DNA of 64,000 bases from Stenogyne calaminthoides (taxonomy: Eukaryota > Streptophyta > Magnoliopsida > Lamiales > Lamiaceae). Made by a program: the position numbers and the translations under genes. Positions 22,549 to 36,033 of this stretch are shown here, in pieces. Where the stretch lies: positions 9,429,263 through 9,493,262 of the forward strand of contig JBBCBC010000037.1 in assembly GCA_037126765.1 (NCBI GenBank), written 5' to 3'. Below the pieces are notes generated by a model that was not told the origin of the DNA, made no database searches, and saw only the letters and a list, made by a program, of their open reading frames with translations. How positions within the stretch are numbered: position 1 is the first letter of the stretch; each line of letters starts with the position of its first letter.

Positions 22549-25500
22549 ATGGATTCATCAGGTAGTCAAGAGCGATAGATGTGTTCGAACCATCTGTGGC
22601 CCGTGATGATGGATCATCTCTAGTTAGTAAGAGTAAGAAAACTGATGTGGAGATACTTCCAGTGAAAGAGGGATCATCTCAGAACCAGAGTGGAAATAGG
22701 TGGATGGCGTTTGATTCTGAGTCCAAGAAATCTCAGATAGGTGGGAATTCAAAGAGCAAAGCAGATGTAGAGACGACAAACAAGAGGATAGCAACGGAGG
22801 CTAGCATAGCTGAAAGAACTGCAGAATGGGGAATTATGGTTAGGACAGATGTGGATGAACGTAGTTTTCATGCTATGCCTTTAGGGGAAGGAGAAAGAAG
22901 GAAGAACTCAATGGAAAAATATGGCTTGGGCTCCACCAGGACTTCGGAGGAATCTAGTGTTGGATCTGAGTATCCGAGGGTGTCTCAGGAGATAAAGGAT
23001 GCTTTGGCCACACTGCAACAGACGTTCGTTGTGTCTGATGCAACGAAACCGGATTGCCCTATTATGTATGCTAGCAGTGGTTTTTTCACAATGACTGGTT
23101 ACTCTTCCAAAGAGGTTATTGGAAGGAATTGGTGAGGATTAATTGCTTTGGTTGATGCCTTTTTAGTTACTTACATCAAATTATGCCTTAGATTTATAAT
23201 AGAACACACAAGTTTGGTTGTTTTGTCATTACAAAATAGTTTAATTATGAACATATATTAAAATTGCTGTATGTTCTTTGTTTTAGCCGTTTCTTACAGG
23301 GTCCTGATACGGACCAAAGTGAGGTAGACAAAATCAGGTATGCAACTAAAAACGGGACAAGCTATTGTGGGAGGCTTCTAAACTACAAGAAGAATGGCAT
23401 CCCTTTCTGGAATCTGCTGACAATTACTCCGATCAAAGATGATAAAGGAAGAACTATAAAGTTCATTGGGTAGATTTTCTGCTCTTTTCATTAACTTTGA
23501 TTCTCATAACTAATTTCATAACTGAAAATTGTTGGCTTTAATTTTGTTCTTCACTTTTCTCCGCAGAATGCAGGTTGAGGTCAGCAAGTATACTGAAGGA
23601 GTGGTTGATAAAGCACTAAGGCCAAATGGATTACCAAAGTCATTAATTCGTTATGATGGTAAGCAGTCATATGCCACCTGTTAATCATGAACTTAACTAA
23701 CTTGCTTTCGTGATCTCATTCGGTTGATTTGTTTCAGCTCGTCAAAAGGAAGAGGCTTTAGATTCAGTCGTAGAGGTTGTACAAGCTCTCAAGGATCCTA
23801 AGTCTCACATTAGGTCTCATAGTCATGATGCCAAGATTGATCATGATAAATTAAACCTGGATTACATGCTCCCTGGACCAGCTGAAACTGAAAACAAAAG
23901 AACACCGGGGAGACACACCCCTCAACTGGGTCCCGATACGCTTAACTTGTTCAGCTTCTAGTCAAGAGACAACCAACAAATCCAGAAAGTCTGCACGTGT
24001 TTCATTGCTTGGGTGAGCACTGCTTTATTACCTTGTGGTGGTTATTTATTAGAGTTGGTCTAAAGCTGTAGTGTTTATGTGCAGAAACAAAGGGAGATCT
24101 TCAAGCAGTGTAGAAAAGAGTGGACTTCAACAAGTTATCGAGCCAGAGATCTTAATGACACAAGATATGGAACGGAGGGACAGTTGGAAACTTGACGAAA
24201 GAGAAAGAGATATACGTCAAGGATTTGACCTAGCAACGACCTTAGAGCGCATTGAGAAGAATTTCGTGATAACAGATCCTAGACTTCCTGACAATCCTAT
24301 TGTAAGAACAGTGAAGTTACTTTGTACATTCTATTTGTTAGGTTCACATTGTTCAGTCTCTTTCTTTAGTGCATTACTGTTCTAGATTTACCATGCATGA
24401 GATAACAACAACAAAGTTATTTCAATGCAGATATTTGCATCTGACAGCTTTCTTGAATTAACGGAGTTTACACGTGAAGAAATCTTGGGGAGGAACTGCA
24501 GGTATTATTATCATGTGGGCCTTTTCCGTTTTCTAAAAGATACTTTTTTTTTTTTCGCAAATGACATTGGCATTCCGAGGAACTTCCATAAATTCGAATA
24601 AATTTCCTTAGTTAAGACGCAGAATGATAGATATTATTTTAATTCACAACTAAATTACTCAAGTGGCAAAGTTTTCTTGTATTTTAAAATGCTTTTCAAA
24701 TTTAAGCTTCTCCTCCCCATTCCTTTGAACTCTTTTTTTGGGAATATTTTGTCCCGTTTTCAGCATGTAACACTGAACCGATATAACTTAGTCTGGTTGA
24801 AACATGTCCAGGTTTCTTCAAGGTCCAGAAACTGACCAAACAACTGTGCAGAAGATACGGGATGCCATCAGGGACCAAAGGGAAATCACTGTTCAGTTGA
24901 TTAATTACACTAAGAGTGGTATAAGGGTTATGAATCCTCTTAATGCAAGTCAGTAGGATTTCAGATATTTAGTGTTAATGATATTAGATTGAATTGATTG
25001 ATTCTTGAAATCTAACAAATTTCAGGGAAGAAATTCTGGAATTTATTTCACTTGCAGCCTATGCGGGACCAGAAGGTGGCATTTCAATGTGAAATCTTCC
25101 CGTGATTTATACTAAAGTGTTTTCGATAAATAACTAGTTTCTTTTATCCATATTAGGGTGAGCTCCAATACTTTATTGGTGTGCAACTAGATGGGAGTGA
25201 TCATGTGGAGCCACTGAGGAATCGTCTCTCTGAAAGGACAGAGCAAAAGAGTGCTAAGTTGGTACTATTTTTGTGACAGTCTTCCTTTTTTTTTTTTTTT
25301 TTTTCCAGAAACATGGAAACAGTGCTTGAGTTTTTTTCTGCCATTGATTTGTCTATTCAAATCCAGAGAAGAGTGAGGTAGATTTGGTACTGTTTTACAA
25401 CTCTAAAAAGTGCTCTAGAAGCACTTATTTTTAAAGCTGTTAAGACACAACTTTTCAAAAAGATAAGTGCTTCTGGAACACTTATTGAGTTTGCAAACAG

Positions 25501-28500
25501 GTACTTCATCTTGCATATTTTAGAAGATAATCAAGAAGTGCTTTTAGTTCTTGAGATAGCAGTAATTTAAGGCCTAATGTTCTTAGCATGGTTTTATTAT
25601 AGTATAGCATAGGATGTTAGGAATAATGTTATACGAGATTTAAGACATGAAGGAAACTTGAGATCCTGCCGCTCTTTTGCACATTCATAATTATGGATTG
25701 AAAGTGTAATTTGGCAAATGAAAAGCAATTTATGAAAGAAAAGTTTAACCATGATGTTTAACTAGAGCAACGATTATATACCTCGACAAAATAAAAGTGG
25801 GTCCGTAAAAAGAATTATACGTATTAGAGCATCAATTAGAAGGCCTGTCTGATTTGCAATCTGTAGGAAGCTATCAGGATATTATGTGACTTTTTTTCTT
25901 TTTTCCTCTTGCATCTATTTGTATCACTCAAGTTCACCATTGATGTTATCATTGATACATTTATTCACCAGGTCAAAGCTACGGCAGAAAATGTTGATGA
26001 AGCTGTCAGAGAACTTCCTGATGCCAACTCGGTAAGGTATTCTTTTCTCTTTATCCTTGAAATAATGGCATCCTACTTATTTGATGAAATGCCTCTACCA
26101 CAACTACATTATATTTCCAAATGTCATTGATCATGGAAGATGAATTTCTTACAAATAGTCTATCGGTATATAACTATATATTGAGAAGTAAATTGCAAAA
26201 GATTCTGTGTAAAATTCAATGTAGATGATTTTCAAGACATGCAAAAGACACGTTCTAAGATGATACATTAAGGATCTAGCGACGTACTTAGATTTTTAAA
26301 GATGAATATTTTAATTTTATTATCGCATATGCACTAGTGTTCAACTCATTTCCTTATATATTTGTTGGCCCCCTTGATGACTAATCCTGGCTCTGTCCCT
26401 CCCTGACTGTACAAAAGAATAGGTTTTCATGTTATGATCTCCTGAGATTGCTGCTTGCATATCCTGAAAGCTTTTAAGTTTTATTGACAATATATCTATC
26501 ACTTTCAGAGACCAGAAGACCTGTGGGCTGTACATTCTCAGCCTGTATTCCCAAAACCCCACAAAAGAGAGAGCATTGCATGGACAGCAATAAGAAAGGT
26601 ATCATATTGCAAACTGGGAATCTCATTTTAGCATTTAATATTATCTCAATACGAATATGTCTTTTATTTACATAACTCATCAAGTCAACCTCATAATTTC
26701 AGAATATCTAAGTTTCGTCAAAGCTTTTGATGTATGCATCTTTGTCATTTGTTATATTGCTGCTGTACAGTGCCAAAAATCTCTGAAGAACCTATTAAAC
26801 ATAAATAACTTGGTTGACATAAACAGAATTATGCTCTAAAAATATGTAAAGAAACTAACTACCACATATGTTATATCTCTTCTTTCCATTCCTTGTAGAT
26901 CACTAGCACTGGAGAAAAGATTGAATTGAATCACTTTAAACCAATACGGCCTCTGGGATGTGGAGATACTGGCAGGTATACTGAATTTCATAACTGTGGT
27001 TGCATCATATTTAACATATTTCGATTGTTGATAGCTATTGAAATTTATAGTTGTGCTCTGGAACTTATAATAATTGATCTTCTTTCCATCTTACTTTCTG
27101 TTTCCATCCCCTTCTGTTGATTGTCTTTGTTGTTTCAATAGTTTAAAATCATTTCAACTGTTTCTTGCAGTGTTCATTTGGTGGAACTGATTGGTAGTGG
27201 TGAACTATTTGCCATGAAGGCAATGGATAAAACTATGATGCTGAATCGTAACAAGGTATACTTGTCAAAGATTTCTTTTCTTACTACCAATGAATTTCAC
27301 TACTTGAAAGTCATGTCCAAAATAAAGACTTCTCTGCTACAAGATCTTAATATTATGTGCATAAAAAGTAAAGAACCCTAGATTATGACAATTGACATGA
27401 TCAATTACGTGTTTTGATGCCAAATTGAAATAGTACTTGGAAAATGTTAAAAAGAAAAAATGTCAGGATGAAATTCTGTAACATTTTGTGCATTTTTCTC
27501 TTGAATGTCTTGGAGTGTCAAATCGAAGAAGTAATTAATTATCGTACAGGTTCATCGAGCATGCATTGAAAGAGAAATTATCTCGCTCTTGGACCATCCA
27601 TTTCTTCCCACACTGTACACCTCTTTCCAGGTTCATTTTCTGCTCTCAAATATGTTATTGCATGAGAACGAATTACAATGATGTAAATGGCAGTAGGCGC
27701 TCTTAGAACATTTCTTTTTCATTTTTCTGATTTTTCATAGTTTTTCCTGATACCAATCATGTTCTCAAGTGATATCCATCTATCTCCAGACACCTACGCA
27801 CGTCTGCTTGATAACTGATTTTTTCCCTGGAGGAGAGTTATTTGCATTGCTAGACAAACAGCCACTGAAAATGTTTAAAGAGGATTCAGCCAGGTAAATT
27901 TGCTAAACCCCCTTACAGAATTTTACATAAAATAAAATTATTTTCTTGGCATTTTCATATCTACAAAACCAAATGCAATTGAAATGCAACTATTCTAATG
28001 TCGAGTGTGTTACAATTTACAAGGCATGAGTGAGTGAATATGCCAGGCTTGATATTACTGTAGGCTTTGATTAGAGATCATCAAGTTTTAGCATGTTTTT
28101 TGTCAAACTTACTTCAAGATATTGACCTCTACATCTTAAAATGGAAAAATATATAAATTATGTAGCTGCATCATACCTTACACCAACATATAATTTGTTC
28201 AACAGTCCTTAGGAACAAGCGATACCATGTCTTTGACCCTTTGGTTGGATTTAAATCTAATGTAGAGGACTGCTCCTGGAGTTATTACTTCATTATATAT
28301 GCTCACTTATGACCATCAAATATATGCCTTACATATTTGCAGGTTTTTTGCTGCTGAAGTTGTCATTGGCTTGGAATATCTTCATTGTTTAGGTATTTCA
28401 TGTAATCGACTATATTATGAATATACTAACCTTTGATCAATGCTTTCTGTTAATCTATTCTATGTTCTTGCATTGCAGGAATAATATACAGAGACTTGAA

Positions 28501-30237
28501 ACCAGAAAATATTCTTCTTCAAAGAGATGGGCACATTGCGTTAGCTGACTTTGATCTATCATTTAAAACAGCTTGTAAACCTCAAGTATGTGATTTCCTG
28601 CTCAGAACTCAAATTGTTTGTTTCGATTTGAACAGATAATTAGCATTTACTATAAAAAGAATCTTTTCATCTAGTTATTAATGGTGACAACATTCTTTCA
28701 GGTTATAAAGCATCCTCCACTCAAGAACAGAAGAAGATCTAGAAATCAACGACCTCCGATTTTTTTTGCAGAACCGACTACACAATCAAATTCTTTCGTT
28801 GGAACTGAAGAATACATTGCTCCAGTACGGTGATTTTCATTTTATGTACTATTCTCAATTCTATTGCTTAATCACCATAATGAAAAAAATTTATGGTATT
28901 TCACTGCTGCATATAAATATTTTTAAGGGATAGTTATAAACTTATCTCCCTGTATTTTTGTAAGGAAAAAAAAAATACTACTAGTTTTTGATATAGTCTT
29001 TAACTACATTTCATTTGCTGTGTTATGTTCTCTCATATATCTGTCATTTTTTATTTGGTTCTGAATAAAATAGTTATTTCATAGCATATACATATAACAC
29101 ACATTGCTGATGACTCGGGTGCAGGAAATCATTACTGGTGAAGGTCATAGTAGTGCAATTGATTGGTGGGCTCTTGGTAAGTTCATGAGATCAAATGATT
29201 ACTGAAAATACATTTTTACAGCGGTGAACAAGAAAAGGTGTAATTTGAAAACGTTTATATTTCTTGGATAATTAGCACTATTTTTACATTGCTTAATCAC
29301 TTATATGAGACCACAGTTTCAAAGTTGGTTTGAGCTTTGTTTCTGATTGGATAGTTCAGCTTGATCCCCTGTCTCATGAAATGCAATCATGAGATGATCG
29401 GATCTCATACAATGGTTTGATACTCTGATTATAATTTCAAAATGTTTTGATCTTTGAATTAAATTCAGGTATATTGCTATATGAAATTTCAAAATGTTTT
29501 GATCTTTGAATTAAATTCAGGTATATTGCTATATGAAATGCTTTATGGACGTACGCCATTCAGGGGAAAGAATAGGCAGAAAACATTCTCGAATATCATA
29601 CACAAAGACCTCACCTTTCCAAGTAGCATTCAGGTACTCATGCATGCCTATTTTTGTACAAAATGTTTGAATATCTTAAACTGATGTTGTGCTTAATTTA
29701 ACTGATATGATAAAATCCAGGTAAGTCTTGCAGGAAGGCAATTGATTCATGCATTGCTAAATCGAGATCCAGCGAGCCGTTTAGGATCAAGCCATGGTGC
29801 AAATGAGATCAAGGAACATCCTTTCTTCCGAGGAATAAATTGGCCTCTCATTCGTTGCATGGTATGCATCCTTATATAAGCCTAGATCATCATCTAGGTT
29901 GCGTTTGGATTGAGTGATTCTGAGATTTTCATAAATTCTAAACAAGTGGATAAACACTCACAACCCCACCAATGAATTTTGATATTATGGGTTTCAAATT
30001 CATTTTCAAGTTCTCAATCCAAATGCTACCTACCCATCCACTACAAAGAATTGTAGATTTACTCGTGTTTATGTATATTATTATTTTATTTACCGATCAA
30101 CGAACTTGCATTTGAACTTATGTGTGCAGAGCCCACCTGAATTAGATGAACCTATTAAGTTAATTGGAAAAGAAGTGGGAAAAGATGTAAGCTGGAGTGA
30201 CGATGGTGTTCTTGTACATCCCATGGAAATGTTCTAA
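22549..30237 (+). CDS. PHOT2: Phototropin-2-like blue-light receptor kinase
   Basis: Phototropins bind FMN in two LOV domains and drive phototropism, stomatal opening and chloroplast relocation through a C-terminal AGC-VIII Ser/Thr kinase at the plasma membrane. Coding exons: 22549-23131, 23287-23469, 23567-23658, 23738-24012, 24085-24301, 24431-24501, 24812-24918, 25026-25075, 25157-25261, 25972-26031, 26509-26598, 26899-26975, 27171-27255, 27550-27630, 27790-27893, 28343-28392, 28479-28585, 28702-28824, 29125-29176, 29521-29633, 29721-29861, 30130-30237. All have GT-AG borders and compatible phases. LOV1 and LOV2 both keep the photoactive Cys in GRNCRFLQGP. The kinase has GCGDTGS, AMK, YRDLKPEN, the plant-type DFD and IAPE. 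Two lesions disturb the frame: a missing base near 22573 and an extra base near 23925. In the main frame the first ATG is 22704. The product would be about 957 residues if both are sequence errors; otherwise this is a recent pseudogene. Confidence 0.9.
29433..29540 (+). repeat. 52-bp tandem duplication spanning a splice acceptor in the phototropin gene
   Basis: A 52-bp unit (TTCAAAATGTTTTGATCTTT...GTATATTGCTATATGAAA) is present twice in a row. It copies the end of one intron, its AG acceptor and the first 20 bases of the following exon. Only the second acceptor (exon start 29521) keeps the reading frame. The first (29469) would meet a stop within the repeat. Confidence 0.9.
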
Positions 30238-31300
30238 GAGGTCTGCTATTTATTCTTGGGAAATAACTCGATTTTTTACATTACGCGTGCTTTATTCCAT
30301 TCTTAAAAGCGTTATCTATATTATGACGACATATATTTTAATTCTCCAACAGGGGCAGCGTTGGTGAAGATGAATTGAGAGATTTTGTACAGCATGCAAA
30401 AGTATCAGACCATATTTTTAAATTTCGTCCCTTATCCAGTTTGATACAGTTTTTCCCACGTGAGGTTTGATGTAATAATTTCCACCATGTTCGATTGTTA
30501 TTATTGTTGTTATCATTATTATGTAAGTATATGTTAATGTAGTATGTCCCGAACGTCAACTCTTTGTTACTACTTTGATATAAAGAGTTGTTACTTTGGT
30601 GATGCGACATGTCCATAATGCTATTTCCCCTATCCGTCATGTGCGGTCAATGGACCATAGTCCATAATAGAATTATAGTTTGTTTTCTTAGACAAGAACT
30701 CGTATTATCTAACTCGTATGAGATGGTTTCATACATGATACTACAAATTATCACAAGTCAATACTCATTTCTTCTAAGGGGTTAAATGGCCGTGCCCAAA
30801 TATTATGCTTCGTCTTCGGGTCTTCTTGCGAGTAACAAATTCTTGCAATCAATTAAAAACAATATTTTATGCAAGTATGACTCATACCCATAAAACGAAT
30901 ACTCTGCCACAAAATTACTTGGGCTCAATTTGTAAAGTAGTAATTTGCGCTAAAGTTGACTATAAAATATAGTAAAATAGTAATTTGTAAAGTAGTAATT
31001 TGCATATTATAAGTAAAATAAATTGCATGAAAAGATAATATGTGGCGCAAATACTACATATTAACTATTGTGCGGTGGGGTGAGGGGGAGTTGAAGTTAG
31101 CACTGTAAAACTCTGATATAAGTTTAACAAATTCATCAAATTCAATCAAAATACAGCAAATACTCGTTCAATTAATTTGGTCAAATTTAAACTAAAATTG
31201 CTCACTTTTAAGGAGGCTGTTTTTGATGTACCGAAATCAATTGGTAGGGAAGTGTACGAGCGATCTTCTAGCTCAATCTATTACCCAAATCCATTGATGA
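30238..31300. other. Convergent intergenic region between phototropin and EMC2
   Basis: It contains the 3'UTR of the phototropin gene (about the first 400 bp) and, at the right edge, that of the minus-strand EMC2 gene. Short repeats of GTAAAGTAGTAATTTG occur near 30935 and 30985. No gene was seen. Confidence 0.6.
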
Positions 31301-34300
31301 TCATGACGAGACTTTCAAGCTCTTCAACACAGAACTGAGAAGTGCAACTTTGGTAGGGGATTGCTGCTTATAGGCTTTCTCCAACGCCACTGCAGACAGA
31401 TACTGAAGTTCTGCGCCCTCCTTATCTTCTTTGTTACGCCCTCTTGACAGCTGTCCAATAGCCGAAGCACACTGAAACAAAATTCATTCAGTCAAACCAC
31501 GTTTTAGGGAAGCAGAGACCAATTATGAGAGAGAGAGAGAGAGAGAGAAGCATATGCCAAAAAGAGCTCGGGTATTCTTGCCACCAGTTAATTCTATGGT
31601 TGCTGCATAATATTTCTTGGCTGCATGAATATTCTCCAGTCCTCCAAGTGTGTAGAGCACCTAAGTCAGCCACATTCACATAATTAAATAAGAACCAACA
31701 TGGCGACTATGAAATGTGCAGGAAATGGCAATATGGATTGTGACTCCAAATATAGCAAGTACATAGAAGCTAATGAAAGGGAAAAAAATGGCATGTCCAT
31801 GGATATGACATGCAAAGAATGCTGGACAAAAGCTTTACAATAAATAACACCCATAAAAATGTAAACAATACTGTAGGTAGGCTTTGAAAGAGTAGAAAGT
31901 TTCAAGCATGGCTAGATCGAAATGCTAGACTATAATATTGGTGAAGCTGCAATTTTAAATAATATTTGCAGAGTAAACAAGTATTATTGAAAAGAGAGAA
32001 GGAATCCATCAGCTTCAATGAAATGTGAAGAGTTGGTTCTTTTTTAGTTGATATGTGTGCTCTGCTCTCCCCATTCTCTTTTTTTGGCTCTAGATGTTTT
32101 TTTTCCTTAAAAGTTTAAAACTACAATTATTTCCCCAGCTCTTTAATTTATTTTATTTAAGCAGAGGTAAGTGTGATACTCCACACATGTTCTCTGAATG
32201 AACAAAAGAAAGTTCTAATGGCCAATCCGTTCATTATCTTATTTCTGTTCGGCGCAGTTTACGATATGATCTTGCTTATAGCTCATGATATGGCATTCAA
32301 ATACTCATCTTCTCAATAGATTTAAATTCTTATTGTTTTTTCAATGAATAGGTTTTCTTTTAACCCAAACTATAGTACTGAAATCCAATACACACTGAAC
32401 CACGATAAATAACAAGACAGTCACCTAGAAATCTCAGTCCTCATGTATATTCGAATTTATTATAGCCCTACTAAAGAAACAGTACTCTCCTAATGATAAC
32501 TATCACAAAACTCTTGTGTTTGTTTATCAGCAAATGAACAAGATGTTCCAAAGTCTAGTTATGCAGATTCAATAAAATGCACCACAGAAATAGTTGGAGT
32601 ATTGGCAGGCCAAATCTAACTCAGTTTCTGTATGTAGTCCAGACCAACTTGGTATCTAATCTTTATCAAACTTAAATTTTTTACTATTAAGTCCGTTCCC
32701 CACTATGCACCTTAAGAATGATAGGATTCATCAGAACAATTCCTTGTATATCATTCATCACTAATAAATTTAAGAAAGCTTTGAACGGCTAAAACCATCC
32801 ATACAAGACACAAAAAGCATTATAGCCTTCCTCATCAGTTAAGGGAATAAGAGTATCCAAAAACTACTTACATCAGCATATGCAAGGTGGTGTAGTGGAA
32901 TAGTTGGTTGAGATAAGATCAGCTCCTCATAACAAAAGGCAGCTTGCTTATACCTACTCATAGCCAGATAAACAATTGATTGGAAAAAGAAGATTAATTA
33001 CAGTGCTACTGTCCCATCACTTGATACTTTATCTAGAAAATAATTTATAAATCAGATAAAGAAGAGAAATCGATAGAAAAAAGAAAGAGAGAAAAAAAAA
33101 AAACTTACATTTGCAGAGAAACATAAATTTCTGCTAGTTCTCTCCATGCATCATGATCTGCCATGAATCTGGATAACAACCAATCAATCCATCAAATTAC
33201 TGGAGAGTTTTCAAATTGATTAAGAATGAGTCGTTATGGATTTTTTCTTACATCTCAAGATACTTGTTCAACCACTCAATTGCGCCAAAAAGATTGCCTT
33301 GCGCCTTTGCCATCGCAACCCTTCTTTTGTGTACTACCTGCATATTAAGTTTCAAGATAAAGTGTCAAAGTGCATATACTTCTCCCATTTCAAGTAAAGA
33401 TATAACGAATTTTTTTTTGGAATCCTGGAACTTACTCACACCAGAGATGCAAGATTATGCAATAAATTATAATTTCTGCATTTACCTGATCACATTGATT
33501 ATCCTCTAAAAGACTGGAATAAGCCTTTTCAGCCTCTGCCCATGACCCCTTGGCTTCAAGCAACATTGCTTCCACCCTACCTGGATATGCAAAATGGTCT
33601 TTTTAGAAAGAAAAATAAAAGGATTTTACAAAGTACATCACCAATCCTTGGATTTTAGAAAGCACTGTAGACAGAATTATCACCCATTGCCCAACGCAAC
33701 AAAATGGCCAGATAACCATTTTCCCAAAAGTCACTACAGCGGGATAGGGTTTTTATAGAACCCTGCACTTCTTAACAAAAATTCTTTATACATCGTGTGA
33801 AGGATACATGGTATTGTCTGAGAGAAACTATATTAACCCCAGAGATAGATTCAACCAAACCAGAATTAGAAACCTAAAAGAAGCCATGGGCTTTTATTTT
33901 CCAAATATATCAAAACCAGTTAAAGAAATCTGAGTGTTCCTGCAACAAGTTTCTGACAGAGTAATGGGCAAAGGTTTATAGTTCCAGAATAGGGAATTGC
34001 AAATTCACAGTCATTAAACCCACTGAAAAGCATGACAGGCACCCATCAGTTCGATAATTGTCAAGGTCAAAATAGAAAGGCATTCGATCAAGTATCCCTT
34101 ACTAGTGAAAACCATGCTAAACAGTGTACCAACTGGAGGTTTTCTATCAAGCAGGAAGTGGGGACGTCGGTAGGTGCTAATATGTTCAGGAGACTTATTT
34201 GTCATTTAAAGTAAATGCCACATTGTTAACACCTCAACTATGAATAAATAAGTCTTGCTTAGCTTATGTATTTGGGTTTCACATGTACACAGGCTCAGTC

Positions 34301-36033
34301 TGTTTCCTAAACTTAGCCACAAACATACTTACACTCATCAAACAGGTAATCCTAAATCCAATGTGTGTGCACATCAAAACTGGTATTTACAAAACTAAAA
34401 ATTAAGAAACATATGACCGCTAATTGACTTTTACTCAGCTGTCATAACAGAAATAATGGATCAAACAATTTACACCATCACAGATCTTAGGATGGCTGGT
34501 TTTTCACATGCATGCATATACTATATATTAATTAAACTCACCAACTCGTTTACTCTCTGGAAATTTGTTCTTCAAGACCTTGATGTATTCCTGTTCAAAA
34601 AAAAAAAAGTCATGGCCAAAAATATATTTCATGGAGGAAATGGTTAATAAATCACAAAATTCATAGAGTGGACAAAAAGGCAGTTTACACACAAAACAAA
34701 GATTTCTTATAGCAGGCATTCTACTACTTGCAGTTGTTAGCAATGATCAATGAAGTATTGAACCTAAATATTAAGAAATCATTAGCAGAAATAAATAGCC
34801 TTTTGTTTAGGAGCAGAGACAGCGTACAGCTAGCATAACAGAAATGAATGACTCACCACATGAGTTTTAGTTTGAGAAAATAAAAAGGTAGGAGCACTTC
34901 AAATCATCCTGAATATGATTGATTTTCATGCATATATAAAGAGGGAAAACCAATTAAAAAGACATCCACCTTTGCCAAATCAAGACGCTGGCAGTCCATA
35001 GCTGCAACAGCTACTTGCTCATATAAAGTCCACTCTGCATTAATCAGAAACGAGGGTTAAAGGTCATTTTAACAATTCAAAGAGTTAGCTCTTAAAACAA
35101 GTAATACTTCCAGCAACTATTGAACACAAGCAATATGATAAACTAATCGAAGATTTGAGATCACAACTAAACACCAAAAAATTATACCAATAAGAAGACA
35201 CGTTCTGCTTTTTATCCACTAGCTATGAACATTACATCACCAGGTAAACAACAATCAGAATTATGAAATTAATGCACACCGAAGAACTGATTAGTCGTGC
35301 CCTCAGAAAACACTTTTAGCGCTCAAATGAGTACTCATCCTCCTATCCCACTCATGAAATGTAACAATGACCAGATTATGTAATTTTCTTCCTTAAAGTA
35401 ACATATCTCCTTAGGACTACAGAAGAATAGCATATTACAGTCAATGCGATATCAGATATTATGGAGTTTTTTCATTGAACGGGCATCACTCTAATTCCAC
35501 AGCAACTGGAAATTAGAGCATTCTTTTTGTGCAAGCACATCATATTTCAAAAGCACCAACTTAATTCAACATAAAACACCACAAACCACTCGACTGAACA
35601 CTACACAACATTAAACTAAGTCAGGTCAAACAATTGTCATCTAACCTTAAATCTTCATTGGGTGAATCTCGCCTACATAACAACTAAAGGACAAAAAGAA
35701 ACTGAAACTTCAAGAACAATCGCAAATTCACAATCACCGAACCGATCTAACGTACGCACATTCCATAATCAAATCCCCCGATCCTTTACCACTGACAGAT
35801 TTGAAATGGAACAAAAAATTAACAGAATATAGCAAAGACAACATGCCTTCGGGGCCAAGAGCAGATCGCTTTTTGGAGTCTCTAAGAATTGGGAAGCCAT
35901 ACTTCAATACTTTATCGGAGCGGCGAAGCTTGAGCTTCCTGACGAGGCAGAGGTACTCCCAGGCGCCGCCTCCGCCATTCTCGACTTGGTTTTCCAATGT
36001 ATTGAGTAGTTCTTGGTCAGTTTTGGTCACCAT
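31301..36033 (-). CDS. EMC2: ER membrane protein complex subunit 2 (EMC2, TPR protein)
   Basis: EMC2 is the cytosolic TPR scaffold of the ER membrane complex, which inserts tail-anchored and multipass proteins. Exons in coding order: 36033-35847, 35034-34970, 34590-34542, 33580-33486, 33337-33252, 33168-33109, 32953-32872, 31660 to about 31550, 31471-31301; about 301 residues. Diagnostic segments are GGGGAWEYLCLVRKLKLRRS, SALGPE-EWTLYEQVAVAAMD, KNKFPESKRVG, IEWLNKYLE, FMADHDAWRELAEIYVSLQ, AFCYEELILSQP, LAYADVLYTLGG and LTGGKNTRALFGIC. TPR units span about residues 80-240. Intron 1 has a GC donor (AAG/GCATGT) and an AG acceptor. The eighth exon has no GT donor: its coding frame runs straight into a TC microsatellite (31522-31549). 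I chose the ATG at 36033 because homologues start at MVTKT; an in-frame ATG at 36099 exists upstream. The promoter and first-exon start were copied into the neighbouring F-box gene. Confidence 0.92.

Noticed and set aside
26280..26420. Transposon-like GGCTCTGTCCCTCC segment in a phototropin intron
   Set aside because: Resembles an end of a common plant element, but no partner end or TSD could be seen.
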